Below are positions 34,950 to 43,690 of a stretch of 64,000 bases of DNA, in pieces. The position numbers were made by a program, and so were the translations under genes. The notes beneath the pieces were generated by a model that searched no databases, was not told the origin of the DNA, and saw only the letters and a program-made list of their open reading frames with translations. The stretch covers positions 1 through 64,000 of the forward strand of contig PWYL01000004.1 in assembly GCA_003568315.1 (NCBI GenBank). The letters run 5' to 3'. The stretch comes from Mollicutes bacterium. Lineage in GTDB: Bacteria > Bacillota_I > Bacilli_A > Izemoplasmatales > Izemoplasmataceae. Each line of letters starts with the position of its first letter. The stretch's first letter is position 1.

Positions 34950-35788
34950 GCTTCCAGTACCGCGGTATTGACGAAAAAGGCTATCTCGCGCTTGCCGACA
35001 TCAACCTCTCCATCGCGGCCAAAGGCGAATTCATCACGTTGATCGGAGAGACCGGAAGCGGAAAGAGCACGCTCGCACAGCACATGAACGCGCTTCTCAC
35101 ACCCACCGAGGGACGTGTTCATGTTTTCGGCGTGAAACTCACAAGCGACAAGAAGAAAAACAGAAGACAGCGTTTGAATCCCATCCGCCAACGCGTGGGA
35201 CTGGTCTTCCAGTTTCCCGAATACCAACTGTTCGAAGAGACCGTCCTCAAAGACATCATCTTCGGCCCCAAGAATTTCGGCGTTGGACAAGATGAGGCTG
35301 TGGAACGGGCGAAGAAGATGATCAAAGTCGTCGGACTCGACGAGAGCTATCTCGAGAGAAGCCCCTTCAACCTGAGCGGGGGAGAGAAGAAAAGGGTGAG
35401 CATCGCCGGCATCCTCGCCATGGAACCGGAAATCCTCATCCTGGACGAGCCCACGAGCGGTCTCGACCCGATGGGAAGAAACGCGCTGTTGGAGGTCTTT
35501 CACAACATCCACGAACAACTCGGCAAGACTGTCGTTATCATCACCCACGACATGAACACGGTGTATGAGTATGCGAAACGGGTGCTCGTGTTGCGTGAGG
35601 GCGCGCTCGTCTACGACGGCGACCCTTCCGGGCTCTTCTCCCGGAAACACGTCGAGGATTGGAATCTCGAACTGCCCGAGATCCTGCGGATCCAACGGGC
35701 GCTCGAAGAACGCTTCGGCATCAAACTCGACAAGAGTCCGCGAAGCCGCAAAGAACTCATCGAGGCCCTCGGGGAGGTGGTGGGATGA
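34925..35788 (+). CDS. ecfA2: ECF transporter ATPase EcfA2
   Basis: 287 residues; second ATPase of the module. Walker A GETGSGKS, Q loop FQFPEYQLFE, signature NLSGGEKKR, Walker B ILILDEPTSGLDP. Together with EcfA1 and EcfT it powers substrate-binding S proteins encoded elsewhere; none is in the window. The stop overlaps ecfT (ATGA). Confidence 0.94.
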   Translation: MAIKFERVSFQYRGIDEKGYLALADINLSIAAKGEFITLIGETGSGKSTLAQHMNALLTPTEGRVHVFGVKLTSDKKKNRRQRLNPIRQRVGLVFQFPEYQLFEETVLKDIIFGPKNFGVGQDEAVERAKKMIKVVGLDESYLERSPFNLSGGEKKRVSIAGILAMEPEILILDEPTSGLDPMGRNALLEVFHNIHEQLGKTVVIITHDMNTVYEYAKRVLVLREGALVYDGDPSGLFSRKHVEDWNLELPEILRIQRALEERFGIKLDKSPRSRKELIEALGEVVG

Positions 35789-36753
35789 ACCGGATCGTCA
35801 TCGGCCGCTATATTCCGGGGAACTCCTTCCTCTACCGGATGGACCCGCGGACGAAACTCATCGCCATGATCCTCCTCATGGTGAGCGTCTTTTTAATCCA
35901 GTCTTTCATCCATATGCTCGTGGCGCTCTTGTTGGTGGCTCTCCTTCTCGTCTTTGGGGGAATCAGCGTGAAAAGGGTCTATCTGGGACTCAGGCCCCTT
36001 GTCTTTTTGCTCATTTTCACGTTCCTCTTCCAGGTCCTTTTCAACCGTCAGGGAGACTTGCTCTATTCGCTCGAACTCCACTACACGGTGTTGAACCTCT
36101 CCATCGCCATGGCCCTCGTGATCATGTGGGGTTTCACCAAGCGTTTCCTCCGGTTCAGACTCCTCTATTTCCTCGCCACCGTGGCCGGTGTCTTCCTGCT
36201 TTTCCATTATCTTCCTTTCGGCATCGTTCTTGGCGAGGGCACGTTCTCCGTCTACGAACAGGGACTGTCCACGGCGTTTTTCATCATGGTGCGTCTGGTC
36301 ATCATCATCACCCTTTCGACGATCCTCACCATCACGACGAAACCCACGGATTTGAACCTCGGCCTCGAAAGCATCTTGCGCCCCTTGCGGATTCTCCGCA
36401 TCAACGCCGAGGAGATCGCCATGATCATCGCCATCAGTCTCCGCTACATCCCCACATTACTCGATGAGGCCAACAAGATCATGCTGGCCCAGGCGAGCCG
36501 GGGAGTGGATTTTCAAGAGGGCAAGCTCAAAGACAAGGTCATCCAGGTCGTCTCCCTCCTCGTGCCGATGTTCATCATCTCTTTCCAACGTTCCGACGAT
36601 CTCGCGAATGCCATGGAAACCCGCTCGTTCGTTCCCGGTCAAAAACGGACACGCCTGCACATCCTCCACTGGAGCGGACTCGACACCACGGCCCTCGCCT
36701 TCACTTGCGCGGCACTCATCGGAGTGATCCTTCTCCGGGTGGTAGGATGGTGA
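35785..36753 (+). CDS. ecfT: ECF transporter transmembrane protein EcfT
   Basis: 322 residues; membrane subunit that couples S proteins to the ATPases. It begins MNRIVIGRYIPGNSFLYRMDPRTKL, typical of EcfT, and has the coupling-helix region QASRGVDFQEG with the Ala-Arg-Gly-type motif here read as ASRG. It is longer than the roughly 265-residue Bacillus protein, the extra length being mostly hydrophobic. It overlaps truA by seven bases, as in the Bacillus ecf-truA order. Confidence 0.92.
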   Translation: MNRIVIGRYIPGNSFLYRMDPRTKLIAMILLMVSVFLIQSFIHMLVALLLVALLLVFGGISVKRVYLGLRPLVFLLIFTFLFQVLFNRQGDLLYSLELHYTVLNLSIAMALVIMWGFTKRFLRFRLLYFLATVAGVFLLFHYLPFGIVLGEGTFSVYEQGLSTAFFIMVRLVIIITLSTILTITTKPTDLNLGLESILRPLRILRINAEEIAMIIAISLRYIPTLLDEANKIMLAQASRGVDFQEGKLKDKVIQVVSLLVPMFIISFQRSDDLANAMETRSFVPGQKRTRLHILHWSGLDTTALAFTCAALIGVILLRVVGW

Positions 36754-37739
36754 GAAGGTTCTTTGCGGCCCTTGCGGCCGAGGACAAAGGCAAAATCCGC
36801 TCGCTCCTTTATCAAGAAGCGGTCTACAGGGATTCGGAAGGGACCCTTTTCGAGGGGGCGGAGGAGATTGTCGAAAACTTCTCGGCAATACCCGCGGACA
36901 TTTTGAAACTCCATACCTACGAAGCGCTCCGGATTGTCGTCTTTTCAAATGGCGACACCATGAAGGTGAAGACCGAGGACGGGAGGATCCGCCGATTCTA
37001 TACCAAGAAGAAGTCGCCCTTCCGCCGGGTGCGGCTCGATTTCGCCTACAACGGGACGCTCTTTCACGGCTTTCAGCGCCAGAATGATAAAAGGACAGTC
37101 CAGGGTGTCCTCGAAAACATCCTCGCCCACATCACCAACGGCTCTGTGGCCTTGAAAGTCGCCGGCCGCACGGACAAGGGGGTCCATGCGCTCGCCCAGA
37201 CCGCCCATTTCGACACTTCGAGCCCCATGGCGCCCGACAAGATGTTCACCATCCTCCAAAGGATGGCGCCCACAGACATCCGTCCATTGAGGATGGAAGA
37301 GGTCCCGCCGGTGTTTCATGCCCGTTACGACGCGTTGGCGAAGACCTATCGCTACACACTTTGCCATGAGAAAGACCCGTTTTCCGCACATCAGAGCCTC
37401 TATCATGCCCCTGTCGACAAGAACGCATTGCAAGACATCCTCTCGGCGTGTCTCGGCACGCATGATTTCCGCGGTTTCGCGAAACAGACACCCGCCAGCG
37501 ATCCCGTGAAAACCCTCCGGGCCGTCGAGATCTTCTCCGAAGGGGAAAAGACCCACATCGAAATCACGGGAACGGGGTTTTTACGACACATGATGCGCAT
37601 CATCGTCGGAAACGCCCTCCGTGATCTCTCCAAGAGAACGAACCTTGTGAAAGAGGCTCTGGAGGAGCCCGGAAGGGACGACACCAAGTTCATGGCGCCC
37701 GCCGCCGGTCTCAGCTTGAAAAAAGTCCATTACAAATGA
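36747..37739 (+). CDS. truA: tRNA pseudouridine synthase TruA with N-terminal NTF2-like domain
   Basis: 330 residues versus about 250 for normal TruA. Residues from about 93 on are TruA: RRVRLDFAYNGTLFHGFQRQ, catalytic Asp143 in GRTDKGVHA, and the C-terminal GTGFLRHMMRIIVG. It modifies tRNA positions 38-40. Residues 1-90 (RRFFAALAAEDKGKIRSLL...GAEEIVENF) look like an NTF2/SnoaL domain, not part of any TruA I know. The ATG at 36747 overlaps the ecfT end and no better start lies before the TruA part, so the fusion looks genuine. Role of the extra domain is unknown. Confidence 0.9.
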   Translation: MVRRFFAALAAEDKGKIRSLLYQEAVYRDSEGTLFEGAEEIVENFSAIPADILKLHTYEALRIVVFSNGDTMKVKTEDGRIRRFYTKKKSPFRRVRLDFAYNGTLFHGFQRQNDKRTVQGVLENILAHITNGSVALKVAGRTDKGVHALAQTAHFDTSSPMAPDKMFTILQRMAPTDIRPLRMEEVPPVFHARYDALAKTYRYTLCHEKDPFSAHQSLYHAPVDKNALQDILSACLGTHDFRGFAKQTPASDPVKTLRAVEIFSEGEKTHIEITGTGFLRHMMRIIVGNALRDLSKRTNLVKEALEEPGRDDTKFMAPAAGLSLKKVHYK

Positions 37740-37748
37740 GAATTCCAT

Positions 37749-37776
37749 GAAAAAACACGGCTTTGGCCGTGTTTTT
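37749..37776. terminator. Bidirectional terminator between truA and the metal transporter
   Basis: AAAAACACGGC-TTTG-GCCGTGTTTTT is a perfect hairpin flanked by A and T tracts, so it can end transcription from both sides. Confidence 0.92.
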
Positions 37777-37800
37777 GGTAGGTCGGGTAGGCAATGCGCA

Positions 37801-38709
37801 TCATTCGGTCCGGACTTCGGCCTCCATCGCGACCTTCTCTTCGGCATGCGGGGAAGAGAAGATTTTCTTGATGATGATCACCATGAGCAGGATGAGGATG
37901 TTGAAGAGGACGATGGTCGCACCCGAGGGGAAGCCGAAACTGTAGGAGAGCCAAAGCCCCAGGATGACGGAGACTTCGCTGAAGAGAATCGCGATGAGAA
38001 GCGTCGTCTTGAAGGAGTTGCCGATTTTCATGGCGGCGGCCACGGGGATAATCATGAGGCTGCCCACGAGAAGGACACCGACGGTCTCGATGGAAAGACT
38101 CACCACGAGTCCGAGGATGATGGTGGAGAAAAACTGGAAGACGCCCACGCGGATACCGAGCAAGCGTGCGTAGCGTTCATCGAAACTGATGATCACGATC
38201 CGCTTGTAAAAAATGGCGATGAGCAAAAGGATCACAAATGTCGTGACGGCCATGATGAAGACGAAGTTCCTGCCGACCGTGAGGATGCTTCCGAACAGAT
38301 AGTTGTAGATTTCGGTGTTGAAGCCGCCCGCCAAAGATATGAAAAGCGCCGACAGCGCGGTGCCGAGACTGATGACGATCGGCATCGAGATTTCCTTGTA
38401 GTTTTTATAGTAGCTCCGGAGAGCCTCGATCAAGAGGGCGCCGATGACGGCGAATGTCATGCCGACATAAAGCGGATCGCCGATCGGCAGCCGGAGGATG
38501 TTCAGAAGGAAGAGCCCGATGGAAAGGCCGGCCAAAGAGAAGTGGCTGAGTGTGTCGGCGATGAGGCTCAAACGCTTGATCACGACGAAAGAGCCGATCA
38601 CGGGGGCCAAAAGACCGACCAATATTCCCGTGATGAGGGCGAATTGCATGAACTGTCTTTCGATGAGGGCGCGGATGAAACCCATGAGGATTAACGAATC
38701 GATCTCCAT
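37801..38709 (-). CDS. Metal ABC transporter permease (ZnuB/MntB family)
   Basis: 302 residues with about eight membrane segments, of the family importing zinc or manganese. Segments such as RLSLIADTLSHFSLAGLSIG and LVGSLMIIPVAAA are family hallmarks. Zinc versus manganese cannot be told. The start overlaps the ATPase stop (TGATG). There is no metal-binding lipoprotein gene next to it. Confidence 0.9.
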   Translation of the reverse strand: MEIDSLILMGFIRALIERQFMQFALITGILVGLLAPVIGSFVVIKRLSLIADTLSHFSLAGLSIGLFLLNILRLPIGDPLYVGMTFAVIGALLIEALRSYYKNYKEISMPIVISLGTALSALFISLAGGFNTEIYNYLFGSILTVGRNFVFIMAVTTFVILLLIAIFYKRIVIISFDERYARLLGIRVGVFQFFSTIILGLVVSLSIETVGVLLVGSLMIIPVAAAMKIGNSFKTTLLIAILFSEVSVILGLWLSYSFGFPSGATIVLFNILILLMVIIIKKIFSSPHAEEKVAMEAEVRTE

Positions 38710-39374
38710 CAGTCCACCCCCCTCTCGAAATACTCGCTTGCGGCGATGGTGCGCGCCCGGCCGTCTGTGAGGCGCATGATGCGGTTGAAGTTCGATCTGC
38801 CGGGTTTCAGATTGTGCGAGATCAGGATGACGGTCACACCCTCGTCGTTCAAATCGTTGACGATGCGATAGAATTTCGCTTCACTTTCGGCATCGATGCC
38901 GGCCGTGGGCTCGTCGAGGATGAGAAGATCGGGGTTGTTGACCATCGCCCGGGCGATGAAAACGCGTTGGAGTTGGCCACCCGAGAGGGTGTTGATGTTC
39001 TCGTTTTGGAGTTCGAGGATGCCCATCCGGTCGAAGAGCGCGAGTTTGTCCTCATCGCGCATACGCGAGTAGCGGGAGACATGCATGATCTCGTTCACGG
39101 TGATGGGGAACTCGTAATTGAAATCATCCAGTTTTTGCGGCACATAGCCGATGCGGAGCCGTCTCCGGAACTCGTTGATTTCCATGCCGTCAAGGAAGAT
39201 TTTCTTTTCGGGGACGCGGTTGATGCCCAAGATGCATTTGACGAGCGTGCTTTTCCCGCTGCCGTTGTTGCCGACGACGACCAAAAAGTCCCCGTTTTCC
39301 AGATTCAGGGAGACATTTCGTAAAACCGGACGGTAATCGTAACTGAACGAGAGGTTCCGAACTTCGACGCGCAT
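38709..39374 (-). CDS. Metal ABC transporter ATP-binding protein (ZnuC family)
   Basis: 221 residues; Walker A GNNGSGKST, Q loop YVPQKLDD, signature LSGGQLQR, Walker B LLILDEPTAGID, switch His in ILISHNL. Forms the importer with the permease downstream. Promoter on the minus strand just upstream. No Zur or MntR box could be recognised by eye. Confidence 0.9.
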   Translation of the reverse strand: MRVEVRNLSFSYDYRPVLRNVSLNLENGDFLVVVGNNGSGKSTLVKCILGINRVPEKKIFLDGMEINEFRRRLRIGYVPQKLDDFNYEFPITVNEIMHVSRYSRMRDEDKLALFDRMGILELQNENINTLSGGQLQRVFIARAMVNNPDLLILDEPTAGIDAESEAKFYRIVNDLNDEGVTVILISHNLKPGRSNFNRIMRLTDGRARTIAASEYFERGVD

Positions 39375-39403
39375 CTCATATCATCCCGCTTTCAATCAAA
39401 GCC

Positions 39404-39431
39404 ATTATATCACGAGACAGGACAACGACAA
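39404..39431 (-). promoter_or_regulatory. Promoter of the metal transporter operon
   Basis: On the minus strand: TTGTCG (39431-39426), 16 bases, TATAAT (39409-39404), 30 bases before the ATPase start. Confidence 0.7.
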
Positions 39432-39518
39432 ACACTTCACATCGTTTTTATTCTATCATGATTTTGCGATTGCCCAAACGACAAAAGGCCCATCTCGCCC
39501 CTCAAGGGCAAAATGATA

Positions 39519-39547
39519 TTTAAAAGTTGCCGAAAATGTGCGATAAT
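39519..39547 (+). promoter_or_regulatory. Candidate promoter of tmk
   Basis: Extended -10 TG-c-GATAAT (39539-39547) with a poor -35 TTTAAA (39519-39524) 17 bases upstream. Confidence 0.5.
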
Positions 39548-39577
39548 GAACGCGAGAAGAAAGAGGAGTGACAGCGT

Positions 39578-40204
39578 GTGGAGAAGATGTTCATCACTTT
39601 CGAGGGCCCGGAGGGTTCCGGCAAGACTTCCGTGTTGAAATCGGTCGAAAAAAGACTCCGAGACCGCGGTGTGGATGTCATGACAACCCGGGAACCCGGA
39701 GGCATCAAGATCTCGGAACTCATCAGGGACATCATCCTCGATGTGCATCATTCGGAGATGGACGCTCGTACGGAAGCGCTCCTTTATGCTGCCAGCCGTC
39801 GCCAGCATCTTGTCGAGAAGATCATACCCGCCCTGGAAACGGGCAAGGTCGTCCTCTGTGACCGGTTTGTGGACAGTTCTTTGGCCTATCAGGGATATGG
39901 CCGCGAACTTGGTTTCCAGACGGTCTTCGATTTGAACAAGTTCGCCATCGACGCTTGTCTCCCCGATTTGACGATATTTGTCGACGTGCCGCCCAGTGTC
40001 GGTTTGGGCCGGGTATTCGACAACCATCGCCGTGTGGACCGGCTGGATCTCGAGGACATGGCATTCCACAAGCGGGTCTATCAGGGCTATCAGGAACTGA
40101 TTGCGAAATGGCCCGACCGCATCAAGACCGTCGATGGAACAAAATCCCTCGATGAAGTCGTGAAAGCGACAATGGAACTCATCGACAGACTCAAAAAAGG
40201 ATGA
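39578..40204 (+). CDS. tmk: Thymidylate kinase (GTG start)
   Basis: 208 residues; P loop FEGPEGSGKTS, DR(Y/F)-type motif CDRFVDSSLAYQG, LID-like segment. Phosphorylates dTMP to dTDP. The GTG at 39578 follows GAGGAG by nine bases. Stop overlaps holB. The tmk-holB pairing is as in Bacillus. Confidence 0.96.
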   Translation: MEKMFITFEGPEGSGKTSVLKSVEKRLRDRGVDVMTTREPGGIKISELIRDIILDVHHSEMDARTEALLYAASRRQHLVEKIIPALETGKVVLCDRFVDSSLAYQGYGRELGFQTVFDLNKFAIDACLPDLTIFVDVPPSVGLGRVFDNHRRVDRLDLEDMAFHKRVYQGYQELIAKWPDRIKTVDGTKSLDEVVKATMELIDRLKKG

Positions 40205-41205
40205 TTACCGTGGATTTTCTGGATATGAAAAACGCACAGAAGGAAGCCGTGTCGATGCTCGTGAACAGCTATCACCGTGACAGGCTCTCCCACGCCTACA
40301 TCTTCGAAGGCGAGGCGGGGGGCATGAAATTCGACACCGCGCTTTTTTTTGCGGCGCTTTTGCTTTGCGAAAGCGAAGACAAGCGACCTTGTGGTGTTTG
40401 TTCCGCCTGTCGCCGTATCGACCGTACGACCCATCCGAACGTCCACATCGTCCGCCCGACGCGGGAACAGATCCTGAAAGAGTCGATCAAGGAGCTACAG
40501 AGCGACTTTTCGAAGACATCACTCGAGGACGGTCCCAAGATATACATCATCGAGAAGGCGGACACGTTGAATCCGCAAGCTTCGAACGCACTCCTCAAAT
40601 TTCTCGAGGAACCCGAGGGAGAGATGTATGCCGTCTTGCTCGTCGAGGATGAACAGAATCTTCTGCCGACCATCCGTTCCCGTTCACAGGTCGTCCCCTT
40701 CCATCCTCCCGCCAAAGCGGTCATCGAGAAAAAACTCCTTGGTGAAGGTTTCGATGCGCCCCTGGCCAAGTTGGCCGCGAGGATGTATCCGACCGTTACC
40801 GAAGCCCGCGACTTTCTCGAAGACGAGAACACCATGGTTGTTGTCGACGCGGTCTCCGATCTGTATGAGGCGCTTGCCAAGGACGAATCACCGCTCATCG
40901 CCTTTCGCCGGGAGGCCGATTCCCTCCTTTCTTCGCGAGAAAGCGCGGCCATCCTCCTCGATGTCTTCATCCACTACCAAAAAGACCTGATCTATGGTAA
41001 AATAGAAAACCGCAACCAAATAGCCTTTGTCGACCGGATCGATACCATCGAGGCTTTGGCGGAGCGTTTTTCGCTTTCCGGCCTCCTCGATGTACTCGAG
41101 AGGATGTTGACGTTCAGAATGCGCTTCCGCAGCTTCGTCAACGTCCGTCTGGCTTTCGACAATATCATGCTCGCACTGGGAAGAGGTTTGGAACATGGAG
41201 AATAG
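40201..41205 (+). CDS. holB: DNA polymerase III subunit delta'
   Basis: 334 residues, clamp-loader AAA+ protein. Visible are LSHAYIFEGEAG in place of a strict P loop, the zinc module C...CGVCSACRR, and NALLKFLEEPEG with the SRC-like IRSRSQ. Works with DnaX and HolA to load the sliding clamp. Coupled to tmk and overlapping ricT by 11 bases. Confidence 0.93.
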   Translation: MITVDFLDMKNAQKEAVSMLVNSYHRDRLSHAYIFEGEAGGMKFDTALFFAALLLCESEDKRPCGVCSACRRIDRTTHPNVHIVRPTREQILKESIKELQSDFSKTSLEDGPKIYIIEKADTLNPQASNALLKFLEEPEGEMYAVLLVEDEQNLLPTIRSRSQVVPFHPPAKAVIEKKLLGEGFDAPLAKLAARMYPTVTEARDFLEDENTMVVVDAVSDLYEALAKDESPLIAFRREADSLLSSRESAAILLDVFIHYQKDLIYGKIENRNQIAFVDRIDTIEALAERFSLSGLLDVLERMLTFRMRFRSFVNVRLAFDNIMLALGRGLEHGE

Positions 41206-42073
41206 AGTCGTCGGCGTGCGCTTCCGCCCGGCCGGCAAGAAATACTATTTCGATCCCAAGGACATGGATCTTTCTCCCGGGGACAGAGTCGTCGTGGAAA
41301 CCGTTCGCGGCGTCGAACTGGGCGATATCATAGAGTCTGCGAAGAATGTCCCCAAAGAAGATTTGCACGCCTCCTTGAAACCGATCATCCGCAAGGCGAC
41401 CAAGAAGGATCTGGACAAGGATGCCCGTCATCGTGACGAGATTCCGCAAATCCTTTCGCTGACCAAAAAATATGTTGAGAAGCACGATCTCGGTATGAAA
41501 CTCCTCGATGCCGAATACACGCTCGACAGGGCGAAACTCATCATCTATTTCAACGCGGAGGGACGCATCGATTTCCGCGAACTTGTCAAGGATCTCGCCA
41601 ACGAGTTCCGCCTGCGCATCGAACTCCGCCAGGTCGGGGCCCGTGACGGGGCGAAATTCCTCGGGGGCATCGGCCCTTGCGGCCTTTTGCTCTGCTGTAA
41701 CACTTTTCTGGCAGAGTTCGAGACCGTTTCCATCAAGATGGCCAAGAACCAGAACTTGTCTTTGAACCCCTCGAACATCTCCGGTCTTTGCGGGAAACTC
41801 CTATGTTGCATCCGTTATGAGGATGAGACATATATCCACCATCGTGAGGGGATGCCGAAAATGAACAGCCGGGTGGAGACGGCGGACGGAAAAGGCAGGG
41901 TCGTCGCCAAGAACATCCTCGAACGAAGCGTGAAAGTCGAGTTGGACCAGGGTGGACAGCACCATTACGCTGTAGACGATCTGCTCCATATCGATGAGTA
42001 CGACCCCCTTGAATTCGTGAACAACAAGAACGGGAACAACAACAAACATGACGAAAAAAGCGACAACGGCTGA
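41195..42073 (+). CDS. ricT: PSP1-domain protein RicT (YaaT)
   Basis: 292 residues; the PSP1 core GGIGPCGLLLCCNTF and GLCGKLLCCIRYED supplies the conserved cysteine groups. In B. subtilis RicT joins RicA and RicF in an iron-sulfur complex that assists RNase Y in mRNA maturation; ricA/ricF are not in the window. The C-terminal tail is Asn/Lys-rich. Confidence 0.93.
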   Translation: MENRVVGVRFRPAGKKYYFDPKDMDLSPGDRVVVETVRGVELGDIIESAKNVPKEDLHASLKPIIRKATKKDLDKDARHRDEIPQILSLTKKYVEKHDLGMKLLDAEYTLDRAKLIIYFNAEGRIDFRELVKDLANEFRLRIELRQVGARDGAKFLGGIGPCGLLLCCNTFLAEFETVSIKMAKNQNLSLNPSNISGLCGKLLCCIRYEDETYIHHREGMPKMNSRVETADGKGRVVAKNILERSVKVELDQGGQHHYAVDDLLHIDEYDPLEFVNNKNGNNNKHDEKSDNG

Positions 42074-42821
42074 TTCCCGGGAATCCGTCCACACCCTGCT
42101 CGGCCACACGGACATGAAAATCATCCAGAGGAAGGACATCCATCCTTTCTCGATCGTCTCGGCCTTGCTTGCCGATTTCGCCTCCCTCCGGAAAAACACC
42201 CGGGTGGTCGTGGATTTCGGAACCGGATTCGCACCTGTGCCGCTTTTTTTGTCCAAACGTTCCGAAAAAATCAGAATCCACGGTATCGAGATCAATTCCG
42301 AAGCGGCCGACATCGCCAAAAGGAACGTGAAACTGAACGGGCTCGAAGAGCGGATCTTCATCATCGAAGACGACCTCAAGAACGCTTCCGCACACTTTCC
42401 GCCTTCGAGTGTCGATCTCGTCACCTGCAATCCTCCCTTCTTTCCGCATCGGGATATTGAAGAGAGCGATGTCGCAACGGGTCGCACCATCGCTTCGCGG
42501 GAGGTCACGACCGACATCCGCACCATCGCCCGCGTGGCCGCTTCCATCCTGAAGAACAAGGGCTGTCTCTCCCTCGTGCATCGGTCGGAACGAATCGATG
42601 AGGTGTTCAAAGCACTCGGCGAGCAGCGCCTCTACCCGAAACGCATCCGTTTCGTCCATCCGCGGATTGATGCCCCGGCGACCACGGTACTCATCGAAGC
42701 CCTCCACAACACCGCTCCGGGCGTCACGGTGCTTCCCCCTCTCATCGTCCACAATGAGAGCGGCTACACCGAAGAGGTCGAAAGAATCTTTTGCCGAAAG
42801 CGCGTGAGACCATGGAAATGA
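42048..42821 (+). CDS. trmN6: tRNA1(Val) m6A37 methyltransferase-like protein
   Basis: 257 residues; Rossmann-fold methyltransferase with the SAM loop VVDFGTGFAPVPLFL and the adenine-N6 motif NPPFF. This is the YabB/YfiC family, which methylates A37 of tRNA-Val. Overlaps ricT by 26 bases and sits at the position of yabB in Bacillus. Confidence 0.88.
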   Translation: MTKKATTADSRESVHTLLGHTDMKIIQRKDIHPFSIVSALLADFASLRKNTRVVVDFGTGFAPVPLFLSKRSEKIRIHGIEINSEAADIAKRNVKLNGLEERIFIIEDDLKNASAHFPPSSVDLVTCNPPFFPHRDIEESDVATGRTIASREVTTDIRTIARVAASILKNKGCLSLVHRSERIDEVFKALGEQRLYPKRIRFVHPRIDAPATTVLIEALHNTAPGVTVLPPLIVHNESGYTEEVERIFCRKRVRPWK

Positions 42822-43684
42822 TGAAGAGTTTCACGGAGGAAGCACCGACGCTTTTCCTCGTCGCCACACCGATCGGTAACCTCGAGGACATCACCTACCG
42901 GGCGGTACGCATTCTGGGCGAGGTCGATATCATCTATGCCGAAGATACGCGTGTGAGCCGAAAGCTCCTTTCGCATCACGGCATCAAGACGAAACTGGCG
43001 AGCCTTCACGCCCATAACGAGGAGGATCGCGCCGACATCGTCCTGCAGGTGTTGCGGGAAGGCGGTTCGGTCGCTCTCGTGAGCGATGCCGGTACCCCGC
43101 TCGTGAGCGACCCGGGTCTGGTCCTGACAAAGAAAGTGGCCGAGGCCGGCCACCCCGTCGTCGCCATTCCGGGTCCGAGCGCTTTCTTGCCGGCGCTTGT
43201 CGTTTCGGGTCTTCGCACACATCCTTTTTTGTTCTACGGTTTCCTTCCCGCGAAGAAAGAAAAGAGGCGGCGCACGCTGGAGACGTTGCGAGACCTCCCC
43301 TACACGCTTCTTTTCTATGAAGCGCCGCATCGTGTCCGGGGGACGCTTGCCGACATGGCCGACATTCTCGGAAAAAGGCGGGCCGCCCTCTGTAGGGAAC
43401 TCACCAAACGTTTCGAAGAGGTGAGACGCTTCCGTCTCGACGAGGCGAGCGACCTTCCCGATTTGAAAGGGGAGATGGTCGTCGTCGTCGAAGGCGGAGA
43501 AGAGAGGAAGCAACTGCCCGAATCCGACCTCGCCGAACATGTCGAGATCCTCATCGCCGACGGATTGCCGGAGATGGAGGCGATCAAAAAGGTCGCCCGC
43601 ATGCGCAAACTGAAAAAGAACACGGTCTACATGGCTTTCCAGAATAAGAAGAAACGCCAGAATTCCAAACGTTTCGAGGAGTGA
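42818..43684 (+). CDS. rsmI: 16S rRNA 2'-O-ribose C1402 methyltransferase
   Basis: 288 residues of the tetrapyrrole methylase fold: LFLVATPIGNLEDITYRA, AEDTRVSRKLL, ALVSDAGTPLVSDPG. Methylates C1402 in the decoding centre. The ATG at 42818 (ATGA overlap with trmN6) is chosen; 42812 and 42821 remain possible. Confidence 0.94.
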   Translation: MMKSFTEEAPTLFLVATPIGNLEDITYRAVRILGEVDIIYAEDTRVSRKLLSHHGIKTKLASLHAHNEEDRADIVLQVLREGGSVALVSDAGTPLVSDPGLVLTKKVAEAGHPVVAIPGPSAFLPALVVSGLRTHPFLFYGFLPAKKEKRRRTLETLRDLPYTLLFYEAPHRVRGTLADMADILGKRRAALCRELTKRFEEVRRFRLDEASDLPDLKGEMVVVVEGGEERKQLPESDLAEHVEILIADGLPEMEAIKKVARMRKLKKNTVYMAFQNKKKRQNSKRFEE

Positions 43685-43690
43685 GACCTC

